Positions 1-8,720 of a stretch of 64,000 bases of DNA are shown here, piece after piece. The position numbers and the translations under genes were made by a program. The first letter of the stretch is position 1, and each line of letters opens with the position of its first letter. The stretch is taken from contig NZ_OBEL01000002.1 in the NCBI RefSeq assembly GCF_900215605.1, positions 62,001 to 126,000 of the forward strand. The letters run 5' to 3'. This DNA comes from Cohaesibacter gelatinilyticus. Its GTDB lineage: Bacteria > Pseudomonadota > Alphaproteobacteria > Rhizobiales > Cohaesibacteraceae. The notes under the pieces were generated by a model that saw only the letters and a list, made by a program, of their open reading frames with translations, did no database searches and had not been told where the DNA came from.

Positions 1-89
1 AGCGCATCGAAAGCCATGGTGGCAACCTTACCATCCGAAATGCGCTGTCTGGAGGGCTTGAATTATTTGCCAATTTGCCGCAAAGCTAG
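1..89 (+). CDS. Sensor histidine kinase, C-terminal fragment
   Basis: Reading frame 3 is open from the left edge to a TAG at 87-89 and encodes 28 residues beginning RIESHGGNLTIRN. This matches the last strand and helix of a histidine-kinase ATPase domain (the region after the G2 box, where an E-x-H-G-G pattern is usual). The rest of the gene lies outside the window. It runs in the same direction as the response regulator that starts 105 bases later, so the two probably form one two-component pair. The family call rests on a short tail and is moderately sure. Confidence 0.6.
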   Translation, partial: RIESHGGNLTIRNALSGGLELFANLPQS

Positions 90-193
90 GGTCGGGATAA
101 ATAACTAGGGCAAAAGCCCTGATACAAAACCGCCCAAGAAGAACGAGATCAAAAAAAATAAAAAGAACCAAACCAAACCAGAATGAGGCGGGC

Positions 194-916
194 ATGACCT
201 TCCATCAAGAGTCTGAACAAGGGGGCGATTCAGACGAGCGTCCCAAGCTACGCATTGTAATTGCCGACGACCATGCCTTGGTGCGAGACGGTATCCGTGC
301 CAGATTGGAACTGGAAGACAATCTGGAGATTGTTGCCGAAGCCGAAAATGGCCAGCAGGCAGTCGACCATACACGCCTCTATCAGCCCGACATTGTCATT
401 CTTGATATCTCCATGCCACTGATGAATGGCCTTGAAGCCGCCAAAGCCATTCGTATGGAGAATAAAAGCTGCGGCATCCTGTTTCTCAGCATGTATGACA
501 ATCCCGAATATGTACAGGCCGCTATGGCCACCGGCGCCAATGGGTTTCTACTCAAGGATGTCTGCACACAAGGCATGGTCTCGGCCATCGCCTCTGTTGC
601 TGCCGGTGGCTTCTATTTCTCCAAGAATGTCTCACTCTCGGCCTTGAAAGAAGAAGGCGAGAAAGCAGATCCCAATCCCTACAATCTGACGGATCGGGAA
701 ATGGATGTATTGCTCGGCATTGCTCAAGGCAAGGCCAACAAGGAAATTGCTGCTGATCTAGGCATTGGCGTACGAACAGTTGAAAGCCACCGCCAACGCA
801 TGCGGGAAAAAATCGGCGGCGGCAATGCAGCACAGCTCACCCATATCGCTATGGAAATGGGCCTCATCTCCCCTCAGAACGAAGAACCAAGCCTCAAGCC
901 ACCTGCCTTGGATTAA
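194..916 (+). CDS. NarL/FixJ-type response regulator (receiver + LuxR HTH)
   Basis: A 240-residue two-domain response regulator. The receiver domain spans about residues 19-140, with the acidic pair D25-D26, the phospho-acceptor D71 in VILDISMP, and the lysine of the NGFLLKD segment. A LuxR-type helix-turn-helix follows at about residues 163-225 (LTDREMDVLLGIAQGKANK, then IGVRTVESHR). The ATG is preceded by GAGGCGGG. It follows the kinase fragment at the window edge, so it is probably phosphorylated by that kinase and acts as a transcriptional activator. The target genes cannot be told from the sequence. The long N-terminal leader before the receiver (18 residues) is slightly unusual. Confidence 0.9.
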   Translation: MTFHQESEQGGDSDERPKLRIVIADDHALVRDGIRARLELEDNLEIVAEAENGQQAVDHTRLYQPDIVILDISMPLMNGLEAAKAIRMENKSCGILFLSMYDNPEYVQAAMATGANGFLLKDVCTQGMVSAIASVAAGGFYFSKNVSLSALKEEGEKADPNPYNLTDREMDVLLGIAQGKANKEIAADLGIGVRTVESHRQRMREKIGGGNAAQLTHIAMEMGLISPQNEEPSLKPPALD

Positions 917-972
917 GTCTTTATTTTAGCAGGTTCTTTCCAACAAATGCATCAACCTTCCAGGAAACCGCT

Positions 973-2049
973 CTAAAGCAAATTAGCTGCCAGCAGGACA
1001 CCACCAAATCCAGCCACAACAACGCCCGCAAGTGCTAGTACACCCACGCCTGCCCAGTCAAAGGCTCGGTGAGTCAGGCCACGTTCTGCCACCTTTTGCG
1101 ACAAATGCCGTGCATAAACGGCAAACAAGGCTAGAAGAGCAATAGAGAGGCCTGTGCCCAACCCCATGGCGTAGGCGGACGCAACACCAGCCCAAAAGAC
1201 ATTCTGAGAAAGCGCGAAGACCAGAACAATCAGCGCACCTGAACAAGGCCGCAATCCCATGGAAAAGACCGCCAAGGCCATGGCTTTGAGCGACCGCGCC
1301 TGATCCGCCATTTCCAAACTTGGCGCATGACTATGCCCACAGGAGCAATTGCCATGCTCATCGTGATCGTGTCGATGATGAGAGTGATAACCATCAGAGT
1401 GATCATGATCGTGATGCCCGTGATCATGGTGCTCATGATGATGCCCATGTTGGTGATTATCGTGGTCATGACTGTGACCTGTCCCCTCGCCTTTCATGGC
1501 AAAGGCGGCACGCCAGGCCCGACTGAGCAACCATAGGCCCAGAACCACAAACAAAGCATAGGATGCCAATTCCATGATCTGCGCTGTCTGGGTGATCACC
1601 ATGGAGGTCAAATTCAAAGCAATAGCTGCAATACCGATCAAGCCAACTGCAACACTGGCCTGAACCATGGCCGCAATCAACGCCAATAGCGCACCACGTC
1701 GTGCCGTCGCACCAGACGCGAAGAGGTAAGTGGTCAGCACAACCTTGCCATGACCAGGCCCAGCTGCATGAAAAGCCCCATAAGCAAAGGACAGCCCCAA
1801 AAGGCTGGTCAACGCCAACGGATCATCGGAAATGGCCTTTACCATGCCTTTCAACGCCAGATAAAATTCTGACTGCCGAGCGAGAATCCAGCCTTGAATG
1901 TCACCCCATAGGCCGGTAGCAACAGCACCGGTGGTTTCAGGCAACGCAACACCAAAGGGTGATGGGGCAGCAATAGCCAGATCAGACAGACCGATGCTCA
2001 AAGCAAGGCCAGCCAGAAACACAAGAGCAAACGCTCGATTTATTTGCAT
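973..2049 (-). CDS. Nickel/cobalt-type transporter with a His-rich loop (RcnA/NiCoT-like)
   Basis: A 358-residue inner-membrane protein of the high-affinity nickel/cobalt transporter superfamily. It has an N-terminal signal-like segment, the HAAGPGHGK motif in the first part, hydrophobic helices, and a GLRPCSGALIVLV segment near the end. Between them lies a long histidine/aspartate-rich loop at about residues 185-245, dominated by HDH, HHEHHDHGHH and similar strings, likely a metal-binding cytosolic or periplasmic loop. The start overlaps the end of the upstream DUF1007 gene by 10 bases, so the two are translationally coupled. DUF1007 plus this family is a recurring pair in proteobacteria. 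Whether it exports Ni/Co or imports them cannot be settled here. Confidence 0.85.
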   Translation of the reverse strand: MQINRAFALVFLAGLALSIGLSDLAIAAPSPFGVALPETTGAVATGLWGDIQGWILARQSEFYLALKGMVKAISDDPLALTSLLGLSFAYGAFHAAGPGHGKVVLTTYLFASGATARRGALLALIAAMVQASVAVGLIGIAAIALNLTSMVITQTAQIMELASYALFVVLGLWLLSRAWRAAFAMKGEGTGHSHDHDNHQHGHHHEHHDHGHHDHDHSDGYHSHHRHDHDEHGNCSCGHSHAPSLEMADQARSLKAMALAVFSMGLRPCSGALIVLVFALSQNVFWAGVASAYAMGLGTGLSIALLALFAVYARHLSQKVAERGLTHRAFDWAGVGVLALAGVVVAGFGGVLLAANLL

Positions 2050-2711
2050 GTAAGCTGAACCTGATTGGCAAGAGTAGAAGTCATTTTCATCAAGTCTTCA
2101 GGGATTTCACGCTGATCAGCAGGAATCTGAGCCAACAACCCTATTGTGTCGTCATCCAAAGCTTCAGGCTTTTTCAAAGCTACCTTGCAGCTCTCATCAG
2201 CTCCCACCAACTTGGCAGTATTTTTTTCTGCAAAGGAAAAGTCGACAAAAAAGCTTGGATCATACACATCCAATACAAGATCGGCCTTACCATCAAGCTC
2301 AGCCACCACAGGCAAGGTGAAATGTAGCTCCAATTGATCCCCTTTCATACTCAACCAATAATCTTTGGGGTCAGTGAATGGCAATTCCTCTTTTGCGGGC
2401 GCACCTTTTACATAGAGGTCACTGAAATAGTCATATTCCGAAAGAGATTCGACATTCACCTGGGCAAGAGGCTGTAATTCCTCTCGAGACAGTTTGCCAT
2501 CACCATTCTCGTCCAGCCCCTGGCTTGCAAAGGCACTGAAGGCATCATCAAACAGCCAGTGATGCTTGATGGCACTCACTTTGGTGCCATCCATAACAAG
2601 CTCTGTACGAACGCTCACCCAGACATGGGGATGTGCCAGTGCCTGTCCAACCGTGCCCATCAAACCGCCAAGGCAGGCCAGTCCCATCCCGATTGCCGCA
2701 ATCTTTTTCAT
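2040..2711 (-). CDS. DUF1007 periplasmic protein, partner of the metal transporter
   Basis: A 223-residue secreted protein. The start is placed at the ATG at 2711, giving MKKIAAIG and a clean signal peptide (cleavage near ALAHPHVW) with AGAGAAG upstream; the longer open frame to 2765 has no better start. HPHVW at the mature N terminus is typical of the DUF1007 family. An EF-hand-like loop, DENGDGKLSREEL, sits at about residues 64-76 and could bind calcium. Family members lie next to nickel/cobalt or zinc transporters and are thought to be periplasmic accessory proteins, but the biochemical role is not established. It is the first gene of a two-gene operon with the permease. Confidence 0.85.
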   Translation of the reverse strand: MKKIAAIGMGLACLGGLMGTVGQALAHPHVWVSVRTELVMDGTKVSAIKHHWLFDDAFSAFASQGLDENGDGKLSREELQPLAQVNVESLSEYDYFSDLYVKGAPAKEELPFTDPKDYWLSMKGDQLELHFTLPVVAELDGKADLVLDVYDPSFFVDFSFAEKNTAKLVGADESCKVALKKPEALDDDTIGLLAQIPADQREIPEDLMKMTSTLANQVQLTCK

Positions 2712-2941
2712 CACACTTCTCTCTTGCACGATGCCTCGCGACATCAATTCTGATGAGCATATCAAGCACCAGAGTCTGGCGACAACATGACATCACATAA
2801 TCCACCAAAGGAATAATTGAACCAAAATAAGGCATACAGAGGGACAAAGTAGCATCAAAATGCGGTGAATTGCGATGAATTTAGACATTATTTTTCAAAT
2901 TTTGGGAGATAATTTCTCAAACAATCAGTTTCGAGGAACAC

Positions 2942-4006
2942 ATGACCCTTATTCCAGAGGCCTTTGACATGGCTGTGACATTTGATCACCCCGAATTTGA
3001 TCATCACGAGCAGGTTCTCTTCTGCACAGACAAGAAAAGCGGCCTGAAAGCCATCATAGCCGTTCATAACACAAATCTCGGTCCAGCCATTGGTGGTTGT
3101 CGCATGTGGCTCTACGAGACATCTGGCGAGGCCCTGACCGATGCCTTGCGCCTCTCCCGTGGCATGACCTATAAAAATGCTTTGGCAGGTCTTCCCCATG
3201 GCGGTGGCAAATCGGTCATCATTGCTGACTCTCACAAGGACAAGACGCCGGAACTGATAGAAGCGTTCGCTCATCATGTGAGGTGTTTGGCTGATCGCTA
3301 TATCACCGCCGAAGATGTGGGTATCACCTCCGATGATGCAGACAGAATGGCCAGGATTGCGCCGAATGTTGGCGGCACGTCCGAGCAAGGTCTGGGCGAT
3401 CCATCCCCATACACCGCGCTTGGCGTTTATCATGGCATCAAGGCGGCAGCTCAGCACAAATTTGGCGATGCCAATCTGAAAGGCCTGCGCATCAGCGTTC
3501 AGGGTCTTGGCAATGTCGGGTTCCGTCTGGCGACCCATCTATATGAAGAAGGCGCGATCCTCACGGTCTCTGATGTCTATCAGCCAAATCTGGATAAAGC
3601 CATTGCAACCTTTGATGCCGACACCTGCGCACCGGATCAGGCACATCTGGTGGATTGCGATATCTTTGCCCCATGCGCATTGGGTGGTGGCCTGAACAGC
3701 AAGACCATTCCTGAGATCAAAGCAACGGTTGTAGCAGGTGCTGCGAACAATCAACTCCTGAAGGCAGAAGACGACGAAGCCCTGCGACACGCAGGCATTC
3801 TCTATGCCCCTGACTATGTCATCAATGCTGGCGGCGTGATTGCTGTTGCCATGACTGGAAATGATGAGAAAGCCGAAGCTGAGGCGACAGAAAAAACCGT
3901 CGCCATCGGCGAGACACTGCTTGAAATCTTTGATGCGGCAAAAGCACAAAACCAGCCAACGGGCAAAATTGCTGACCAGATTGCTGAACAGCGCTTTGAC
4001 AAGTAA
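2942..4006 (+). CDS. Leucine/valine-type amino acid dehydrogenase
   Basis: A 354-residue NAD-dependent member of the Glu/Leu/Phe/Val dehydrogenase family, which oxidatively deaminates branched-chain amino acids to 2-oxo acids and ammonia in the cytosol. The N-terminal half carries the conserved glycine-rich substrate region and catalytic lysine (MTYKNALAGLPHGGGKSVI, about residues 75-94). The Rossmann domain begins near GLRISVQGLGNVG at about residue 183, and the NAGGVIAVA segment near residue 298 is also family-typical. The ATG at 2942 has GAGGAA upstream; an in-frame ATG nine codons later would also give a plausible protein. Length fits leucine dehydrogenase (about 360) better than hexameric glutamate dehydrogenases. 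It is a single-gene transcript ended by a terminator. Confidence 0.9.
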   Translation: MTLIPEAFDMAVTFDHPEFDHHEQVLFCTDKKSGLKAIIAVHNTNLGPAIGGCRMWLYETSGEALTDALRLSRGMTYKNALAGLPHGGGKSVIIADSHKDKTPELIEAFAHHVRCLADRYITAEDVGITSDDADRMARIAPNVGGTSEQGLGDPSPYTALGVYHGIKAAAQHKFGDANLKGLRISVQGLGNVGFRLATHLYEEGAILTVSDVYQPNLDKAIATFDADTCAPDQAHLVDCDIFAPCALGGGLNSKTIPEIKATVVAGAANNQLLKAEDDEALRHAGILYAPDYVINAGGVIAVAMTGNDEKAEAEATEKTVAIGETLLEIFDAAKAQNQPTGKIADQIAEQRFDK

Positions 4007-4048
4007 GAAGTTATAAAGCTCATCTACGAGGCTATGGCCTAATACTGA

Positions 4049-4084
4049 AAACCCGCAGGAGTTTCCTCCCGCGGGTTCTCTTTT
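4049..4084 (+). terminator. Terminator after the amino acid dehydrogenase gene
   Basis: The inverted arms AACCCGC and GCGGGTT enclose an inner stem of GGAG/CTCC, and are followed by TCTCTTTTC. The structure lies 43 bases after the dehydrogenase stop and 26 bases before the end of the convergent copA gene. A rho-independent terminator is likely; the T-tract is interrupted. Confidence 0.7.
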
Positions 4085-4109
4085 CGCCCACCACTTAAAC
4101 TTTAAATCC

Positions 4110-6350
4110 TTACGCTCTCCAGCGTCTCAGCAACAAAGCATTGGAAACGACAGAGACCGATGACAAGGCCATCGCGGCACCAGCCAGTGCAGGGTTGAGG
4201 AAGCCAAAGGCTGCCAACGGAATTCCGATCACGTTATAGATGAAGGCCCAGAACAGGTTCTGCCAGATCTTGGCATAGGTTCTGTTGGCAATATCTAGAC
4301 TGCTGGCCACAAGACGTGGATCGGACCGCATCAAGGTAATCGCCGCCGCACCAATGGCGACATCAGTACCAGAGCCCATAGCCACACCCAGATTGGCCTG
4401 CGCAAGAGCTGGAGCATCATTGAGCCCATCCCCAACCATCGCCACATGATGACCGTCTGCCTGCAATGCTTTCAAATGATCCAGCTTTCCTTGCGGACTC
4501 ATGTCACCTTTGGTCTCGTCCAGACCAAGCACACCGCCAACCCGTGCAGCAACCTCCTCATTGTCACCACTGAGCATGGCAGTCTTCAGGCCACGCTCCT
4601 TCAGATTAACAATGGCCTCACGGCTCTCAGGGCGAGCCGGATCAGCAAAAGCCAGCACGCCAATCAGTTGCCCATCTTTCGAGACAAAGCTGATACTCTG
4701 ACCTTCATCCCGCAAACGATCCGCCAAACTGATGCCTTCGCCAAGATCGACGCCTTTGTCTTCAAGGAAGCTTTGTTTGCCGATCAGCATGGACTGCCCA
4801 TCGACCAAGGCTTCTACGCCCTTGCCAACACGAGCGGTCACATCCTCAGCCTTGAGCGATGGATCAAAGACCTCACCGGCGGCACTAACGCTGGCCCGCG
4901 CTAGCGGATGCTCACTCCCGGATTGAACGCTCGCAACCAATCGCAACAGCTCTTCACTGTTCAAACCCTCATAAGGGGCAACATGCACCAAAGCAGGTTG
5001 GCCAGAGGTGAGTGTTCCCGTTTTATCAAACAGGATCTGATCAATCTTGCGCACCTCTTCCAGCACATCGATGTCGCGGATCAAAATGCCTTGCCGCGCC
5101 GCAGCGCCCGTTCCCGCAACCAGCGCCGTTGGCGTCGCCAAACCCAGCGCGCAAGGACATGCAATCACCAGAACGGAGACTGACGCCACAAGCGCTTGCT
5201 CGAAGGAACCTGTTGCCAGCATCCAACCGGCAAAGGTCAGGATTGCCAGCACGACAACGACAGGCACGAAGATGGCAGACACACGATCGGCCAAGCTTTG
5301 CAGCTTGGCGCGGCCGGTCTGGGCCTGGTCCACCAGGCGGGTGATCCGCGCCAGCACCGTATCTTCACCAAGAGCGGTGACTTTCAGGATGACAGAGCCA
5401 ACGCCATTGATGGCACCGGTCACAACCTTGTCACCTTCCGTCCGTACCACAGGCAGGCTTTCACCGGACAGCAATGCTTCATCAAACTCGCTCTTACCTT
5501 CGGTGATCATCCCATCAACGGGCACAGTCTCCCCGGGCAGAACACGCACCAGATCTCCAGCCTTGATCTGATCAATCCCGACATCTTCGTCAGCCTTGCC
5601 TTCACGCACCAAACGCGCGGTTTGCGGGCGCAAATTCATCAAGGCACGCAATGCATCAGACGCTGAGCGGCGAGCGCGACCTTCCAACCATTTACCGAAC
5701 AGGATCAAGGTCAGAATGGCAGCTGACGCTTCGAAATAGAGATGACCTTTGGCCCCATCGCCAAGGCTCACGACCTGATAGAGCGAGAAGAGAAAGGCAG
5801 CCGTCGTACCAAGTGCCACCAGCACATCCATATTGGCCGCCTTGGAGCGCAGAGCCTTGAAGGCCCCGACATAAAAACGCTTGCCGACAATCACCTGAAC
5901 AGGGCCAGCCAGCGCCAATTGCCACCAAGGGGCCAGATGCAAATCCAGCCCGAACCAGTTGGTAAACATCGGCGCAACAAGGGGAATTGTCAGAACCATT
6001 GAGAAGATGAACAACTTGAAGCTCGCTTGTTCTTCTTCCTGTCTTTGCTGATCCAGCGCATCGGCTTGTTTCTGTCGATCGGCAATCGAACCCTGACGCA
6101 GACTGGCACCAAAGCCTGTCTTCTCGATCATGGCTTTAACATCATCAGCATCAAAAGCATCGCTGACCTGCACATCTGCGCGCTCAAGCGCCAGATTGAC
6201 ATTTGCTGTCACACCGTCCTTGGCATTGAGTACCCGCTCAACCCGAGAGGAACAGGCAGCGCAATGCATGCCTGTAACATCAAAAACGAAAGTCTGTTCT
6301 GCCGCTTTACTGGCAGCAGCATTTGTCTGGATTGCACTTGAAACCGACAT
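4110..6350 (-). CDS. copA: Copper-exporting P1B-type ATPase
   Basis: A 746-residue heavy-metal ATPase that pumps Cu(I) out of the cytosol. One N-terminal heavy-metal-associated domain carries GMHCAACSSRVERVL (about residues 27-41). The membrane metal site CPC is in VIACPCALGLATPTAL, the phosphorylation motif is DKTGTLTSG, the HP dipeptide is in GSEHPLARA, and the hinge is GDGLNDAPALAQANLG. All key residues of an active copper pump are present. The length is normal for a one-HMA-domain CopA. A MerR-type copper-responsive promoter lies directly upstream on the same strand. No CueR, CopZ or multicopper oxidase gene is adjacent. Confidence 0.95.
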   Translation of the reverse strand: MSVSSAIQTNAAASKAAEQTFVFDVTGMHCAACSSRVERVLNAKDGVTANVNLALERADVQVSDAFDADDVKAMIEKTGFGASLRQGSIADRQKQADALDQQRQEEEQASFKLFIFSMVLTIPLVAPMFTNWFGLDLHLAPWWQLALAGPVQVIVGKRFYVGAFKALRSKAANMDVLVALGTTAAFLFSLYQVVSLGDGAKGHLYFEASAAILTLILFGKWLEGRARRSASDALRALMNLRPQTARLVREGKADEDVGIDQIKAGDLVRVLPGETVPVDGMITEGKSEFDEALLSGESLPVVRTEGDKVVTGAINGVGSVILKVTALGEDTVLARITRLVDQAQTGRAKLQSLADRVSAIFVPVVVVLAILTFAGWMLATGSFEQALVASVSVLVIACPCALGLATPTALVAGTGAAARQGILIRDIDVLEEVRKIDQILFDKTGTLTSGQPALVHVAPYEGLNSEELLRLVASVQSGSEHPLARASVSAAGEVFDPSLKAEDVTARVGKGVEALVDGQSMLIGKQSFLEDKGVDLGEGISLADRLRDEGQSISFVSKDGQLIGVLAFADPARPESREAIVNLKERGLKTAMLSGDNEEVAARVGGVLGLDETKGDMSPQGKLDHLKALQADGHHVAMVGDGLNDAPALAQANLGVAMGSGTDVAIGAAAITLMRSDPRLVASSLDIANRTYAKIWQNLFWAFIYNVIGIPLAAFGFLNPALAGAAMALSSVSVVSNALLLRRWRA

Positions 6351-6406
6351 GATCAGAAAATCCTTATCACCAATAACCTATGGTCCTGAGACATTGGTCC
6401 TATGGC

Positions 6407-6437
6407 AACATAGAGATTCCAGTGACTGGAAGGTCAA
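6407..6437 (-). promoter_or_regulatory. CueR/HmrR-type copper-responsive promoter of copA
   Basis: On the minus strand a -35 TTGACC and a -10 TATGTT are separated by 19 bases, the over-long spacer diagnostic of MerR-family activated promoters. The spacer holds the dyad TTCCAGT..CTGGAA. This arrangement is characteristic of copper-responsive CueR/HmrR promoters. The predicted start point is about 50 bases upstream of the copA ATG. Confidence 0.8.
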
Positions 6438-6480
6438 GTCGATATCGACCAGTATTCACATGCTGTGACATTATGCGCGA

Positions 6481-7269
6481 TCACGAGAGTGCTGGTAGAT
6501 CGAAGTCGGCAACTTCACCAGCATAGACAACGAAGCCGCTGACAATATGCTCAATCAACGCCTTGCCTTTTTCGGCATCGGCGATGCTGGCATCGCCAAC
6601 CACACCATGCTCATTCAGATCGCTCGCCATCCAGCCCATGGGCTTGCGACCATAAAAGCGCAAATGCTCTTTTGTCGTGACCAGATCTTCCTGACTGGAT
6701 AAAAAAGCCTGTGCCATTTGCATATCCACCAGATCAGGGCGCAAATGCAGCATCATGGAAGTTTCAACATCGCCGCCATGAATGCCAAAGGCCTGCTCAT
6801 CAGCCGAGAAGAGCCCATCAGGGGAACCGAACCGCAGCCAGTTTGTGGCAGACACCTGCATGGCATGATGCACGCGCATATCCTGCATCAGGATATCCAT
6901 CAACGGACTATTGCCGCCATGGCTATTGATGATGATGGCTTTGCGCACACCAGAACGCTTGCCACTAAGCAGCAGATCCGTCCAGAGCGGAAGGAGATGT
7001 TTCCAGCTCGAAGTCAGCGTTCCAGCCTGATCAATATGCTCCTCAGACCAGCCAATTTGCTGCAAAGGCATCAAGACCAGATCCAGATCAGCCGGGCAAA
7101 TGCGGCGCAGTTCCTCAATATAGCCCTCGGCCAAAAGAGCATCGGTTCCGACAGGCAGATGCGGACCATGCTGTTCAATCGCGGCAATGGGCAGAACCAC
7201 AATCGCCTCGGCCATGCGATCTTGCGTGAACGCATCGCGTCCCAACTCTCGCCAATCCCAAACAGCCAT
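6481..7269 (-). CDS. Creatininase-family amidohydrolase
   Basis: A 262-residue member of the creatininase/MftE family of metal-dependent amide hydrolases. Metal and catalytic motifs are visible: EQHGPHLPVGTD (about residues 32-43), NSHGGNSPL (about 115-123), and HGGDVETSMM (about 165-174), together supplying the usual His/Asp/Glu ligands. Family substrates include creatinine, formamide-type pyrimidine intermediates and peptide tails, so the substrate here is open. It stands alone between copA and the citrate synthase gene, without a recognisable partner. The start codon lies just downstream of a rhizobial palindromic repeat. Confidence 0.85.
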   Translation of the reverse strand: MAVWDWRELGRDAFTQDRMAEAIVVLPIAAIEQHGPHLPVGTDALLAEGYIEELRRICPADLDLVLMPLQQIGWSEEHIDQAGTLTSSWKHLLPLWTDLLLSGKRSGVRKAIIINSHGGNSPLMDILMQDMRVHHAMQVSATNWLRFGSPDGLFSADEQAFGIHGGDVETSMMLHLRPDLVDMQMAQAFLSSQEDLVTTKEHLRFYGRKPMGWMASDLNEHGVVGDASIADAEKGKALIEHIVSGFVVYAGEVADFDLPALS

Positions 7270-7304
7270 TCTGCCCTCGCCTTCTTCTTCATCTCGTCTC
7301 TTTT

Positions 7305-7352
7305 AGAGCGCGTTCCCGAAAAGTTGAAGCACTTTTCGGATAAGAACTCGCT
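7305..7352. repeat. Rhizobial-type palindromic repeat, copy 1
   Basis: Imperfect palindrome with arms GCGCGTTCCCGAAAAGT and ACTTTTCGGATAAGAACTCGC around a short loop. Further copies occur at 20672-20718 and, inverted, at 35335-35378. Elements of this sequence type are dispersed between genes in Hyphomicrobiales genomes. Confidence 0.75.
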
Positions 7353-7410
7353 TCAAGCAAAAATGTAACGGATCAAGTTTATGAACTCTAGGGGCAATCA
7401 CAGATTGTCT

Positions 7411-8601
7411 CTAAATCGCCTTTGGTCCCACATAAACGGCGCGTGGGCGAATATGTTGACCAGATCCATATTGCTCAATGGCGTGGCCGATCCAGCCAAC
7501 CATGCGCCCGGCGCAAAACAGAGCCATACCGCTGGTCTCGGGCAGACCCAGAATATCCTTCAAAACTGCCAGCGAGAAATCGATATTAGGAGCCAGACCA
7601 AAGAGCCGTTTTGCCTCTTCAATCAATTCCTGCGTCAATCGCATGCGCGGATGATCAGGATAGGCCTCTTCAATCGCATTCAGCAGGCACACCGCTCTCG
7701 GGTCGATCTGATCGTAAAGCAAATGCCCGAAGCCGGGTAACTTGTCCGCCCGCATCAAGCGCTCTTCCATCATGGCTGCAACATCCAGATCGGATGGCAA
7801 ACCGTCCAGCCAATGCTCCACCTGCACACTGGCACCTCCATGCTTTGGACCGAGGAATGTGCCCAAACCCGATACCAGAGCCCCATGCAATGGCGCACCG
7901 GTTGAAGCCGCCACCCGCACGGCATAGGCACTGGAATTCAGCTCATGATCAGCGCTCAGCACCAAGGCGGCAGATATCAATTGCCGATCACTCTCCTCCT
8001 TGATCCCCCAGGCATTGGCCATGACATCGGCAATAGGCAAACTGGAAGGCGGCATATTCACCAACTCAGATGCCACCAATCTGCAAAGAGCAGCCCCATG
8101 CCGCCAGAGAAGCGAGGGATGATGAGCATAGGCCGAGCGATCCACCACGGGCCAAGCCGATAGCATCACCATGGCACGCTCCACCGCCCGCAATGCCTGC
8201 GGCGCACTGGCCAAAGGGCGACTGGGTGCTTCATCATCAAACGGATTGATGCCATCGCATCCCCAAAGAAGCGTTGCCACCGATTCCAGAGAACTTTCTC
8301 CTGCCAGTTCAGTCGCTCGCCGTCCGCGATAAAGTGGCCCGAATTCCGGATCAATGTCTGTCAAGGAAGAATGGATGATAGTGGGTTCAGATTTCTCGGT
8401 CCCTCCCCCTTCAGCTTGTTGCCGCAAAGCCGGATCCCGCAAACGAAACGCACGAACGTCGGATGCCGAGTAAAGCCGCGCCCGCCCCGGTCCCGGCTCA
8501 GAGCGGATCAAGCCGCGGCTGACATAGGAATAAAGCGTTTCGACCCGTACCCCCAGTTCCGCTGCGGCCTCTCGTGCAGAGAGCATGATCTCGTCCGGCA
8601 T
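7411..8601 (-). CDS. Citrate synthase-family protein with N-terminal helix-turn-helix
   Basis: A 396-residue fusion. Residues about 5-55 form a MerR/excisionase-type winged HTH (SAREAAAELGVRVETLYSYV, then GLIRSEPGPGRARLYSASDV). The rest is a citrate synthase fold. The three catalytic positions of citrate synthase are kept: His in GPKHGGAS, His in GFGHLLYD, and Asp in NIDFSLAV; the arginine-containing tail HIRPRAVYVG is also present. The HTH suggests either a DNA-binding enzyme or a metabolite-sensing regulator built on a citrate synthase scaffold. It is divergent from a second citrate synthase, with an operator-like repeat array between them. The start could be the ATG at 8586 instead. No assay data are known to me for this architecture. 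Confidence 0.85.
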   Translation of the reverse strand: MPDEIMLSAREAAAELGVRVETLYSYVSRGLIRSEPGPGRARLYSASDVRAFRLRDPALRQQAEGGGTEKSEPTIIHSSLTDIDPEFGPLYRGRRATELAGESSLESVATLLWGCDGINPFDDEAPSRPLASAPQALRAVERAMVMLSAWPVVDRSAYAHHPSLLWRHGAALCRLVASELVNMPPSSLPIADVMANAWGIKEESDRQLISAALVLSADHELNSSAYAVRVAASTGAPLHGALVSGLGTFLGPKHGGASVQVEHWLDGLPSDLDVAAMMEERLMRADKLPGFGHLLYDQIDPRAVCLLNAIEEAYPDHPRMRLTQELIEEAKRLFGLAPNIDFSLAVLKDILGLPETSGMALFCAGRMVGWIGHAIEQYGSGQHIRPRAVYVGPKAI

Positions 8602-8615
8602 CCACTATCTCACTT

Positions 8616-8661
8616 ATATTGATATATTGATATATTGATTGTATCTATCAAGATTGATCAA
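8616..8661. promoter_or_regulatory. Operator-like repeat array between the citrate synthase genes
   Basis: Three perfect tandem copies of ATATTGAT (8616-8639) run into TTGAT-N7-ATCAA (8635-8651) and then the palindrome TTGATCAA (8654-8661). The array lies 15 bases from the start of the HTH-citrate synthase gene and about 60 bases before the divergent citrate synthase gene, where a shared control region should be. The HTH fusion protein itself is the obvious candidate to bind it; this is inference. Confidence 0.55.
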
Positions 8662-8720
8662 TGCTGATAATTGCACGAAAAGCCTGTCCTATCAAATGAC
8701 AAATATGAGAGGACATTGCC

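Noticed and set aside
1320-1500. Low-complexity repeat of CAT/GAC triplets as a possible DNA repeat array
   Set aside because: It is the coding sequence of the His-rich loop of the metal transporter; units are not regular.
5012-5666. Long plus-strand open frames inside copA
   Set aside because: They are antisense to a fully conserved ATPase and have no recognisable domain.
8635-8651. FNR/FixK site TTGAT..ATCAA between the citrate synthase genes
   Set aside because: The half-sites are seven bases apart rather than four, so it does not fit the FNR box; it is treated as part of the local repeat array.
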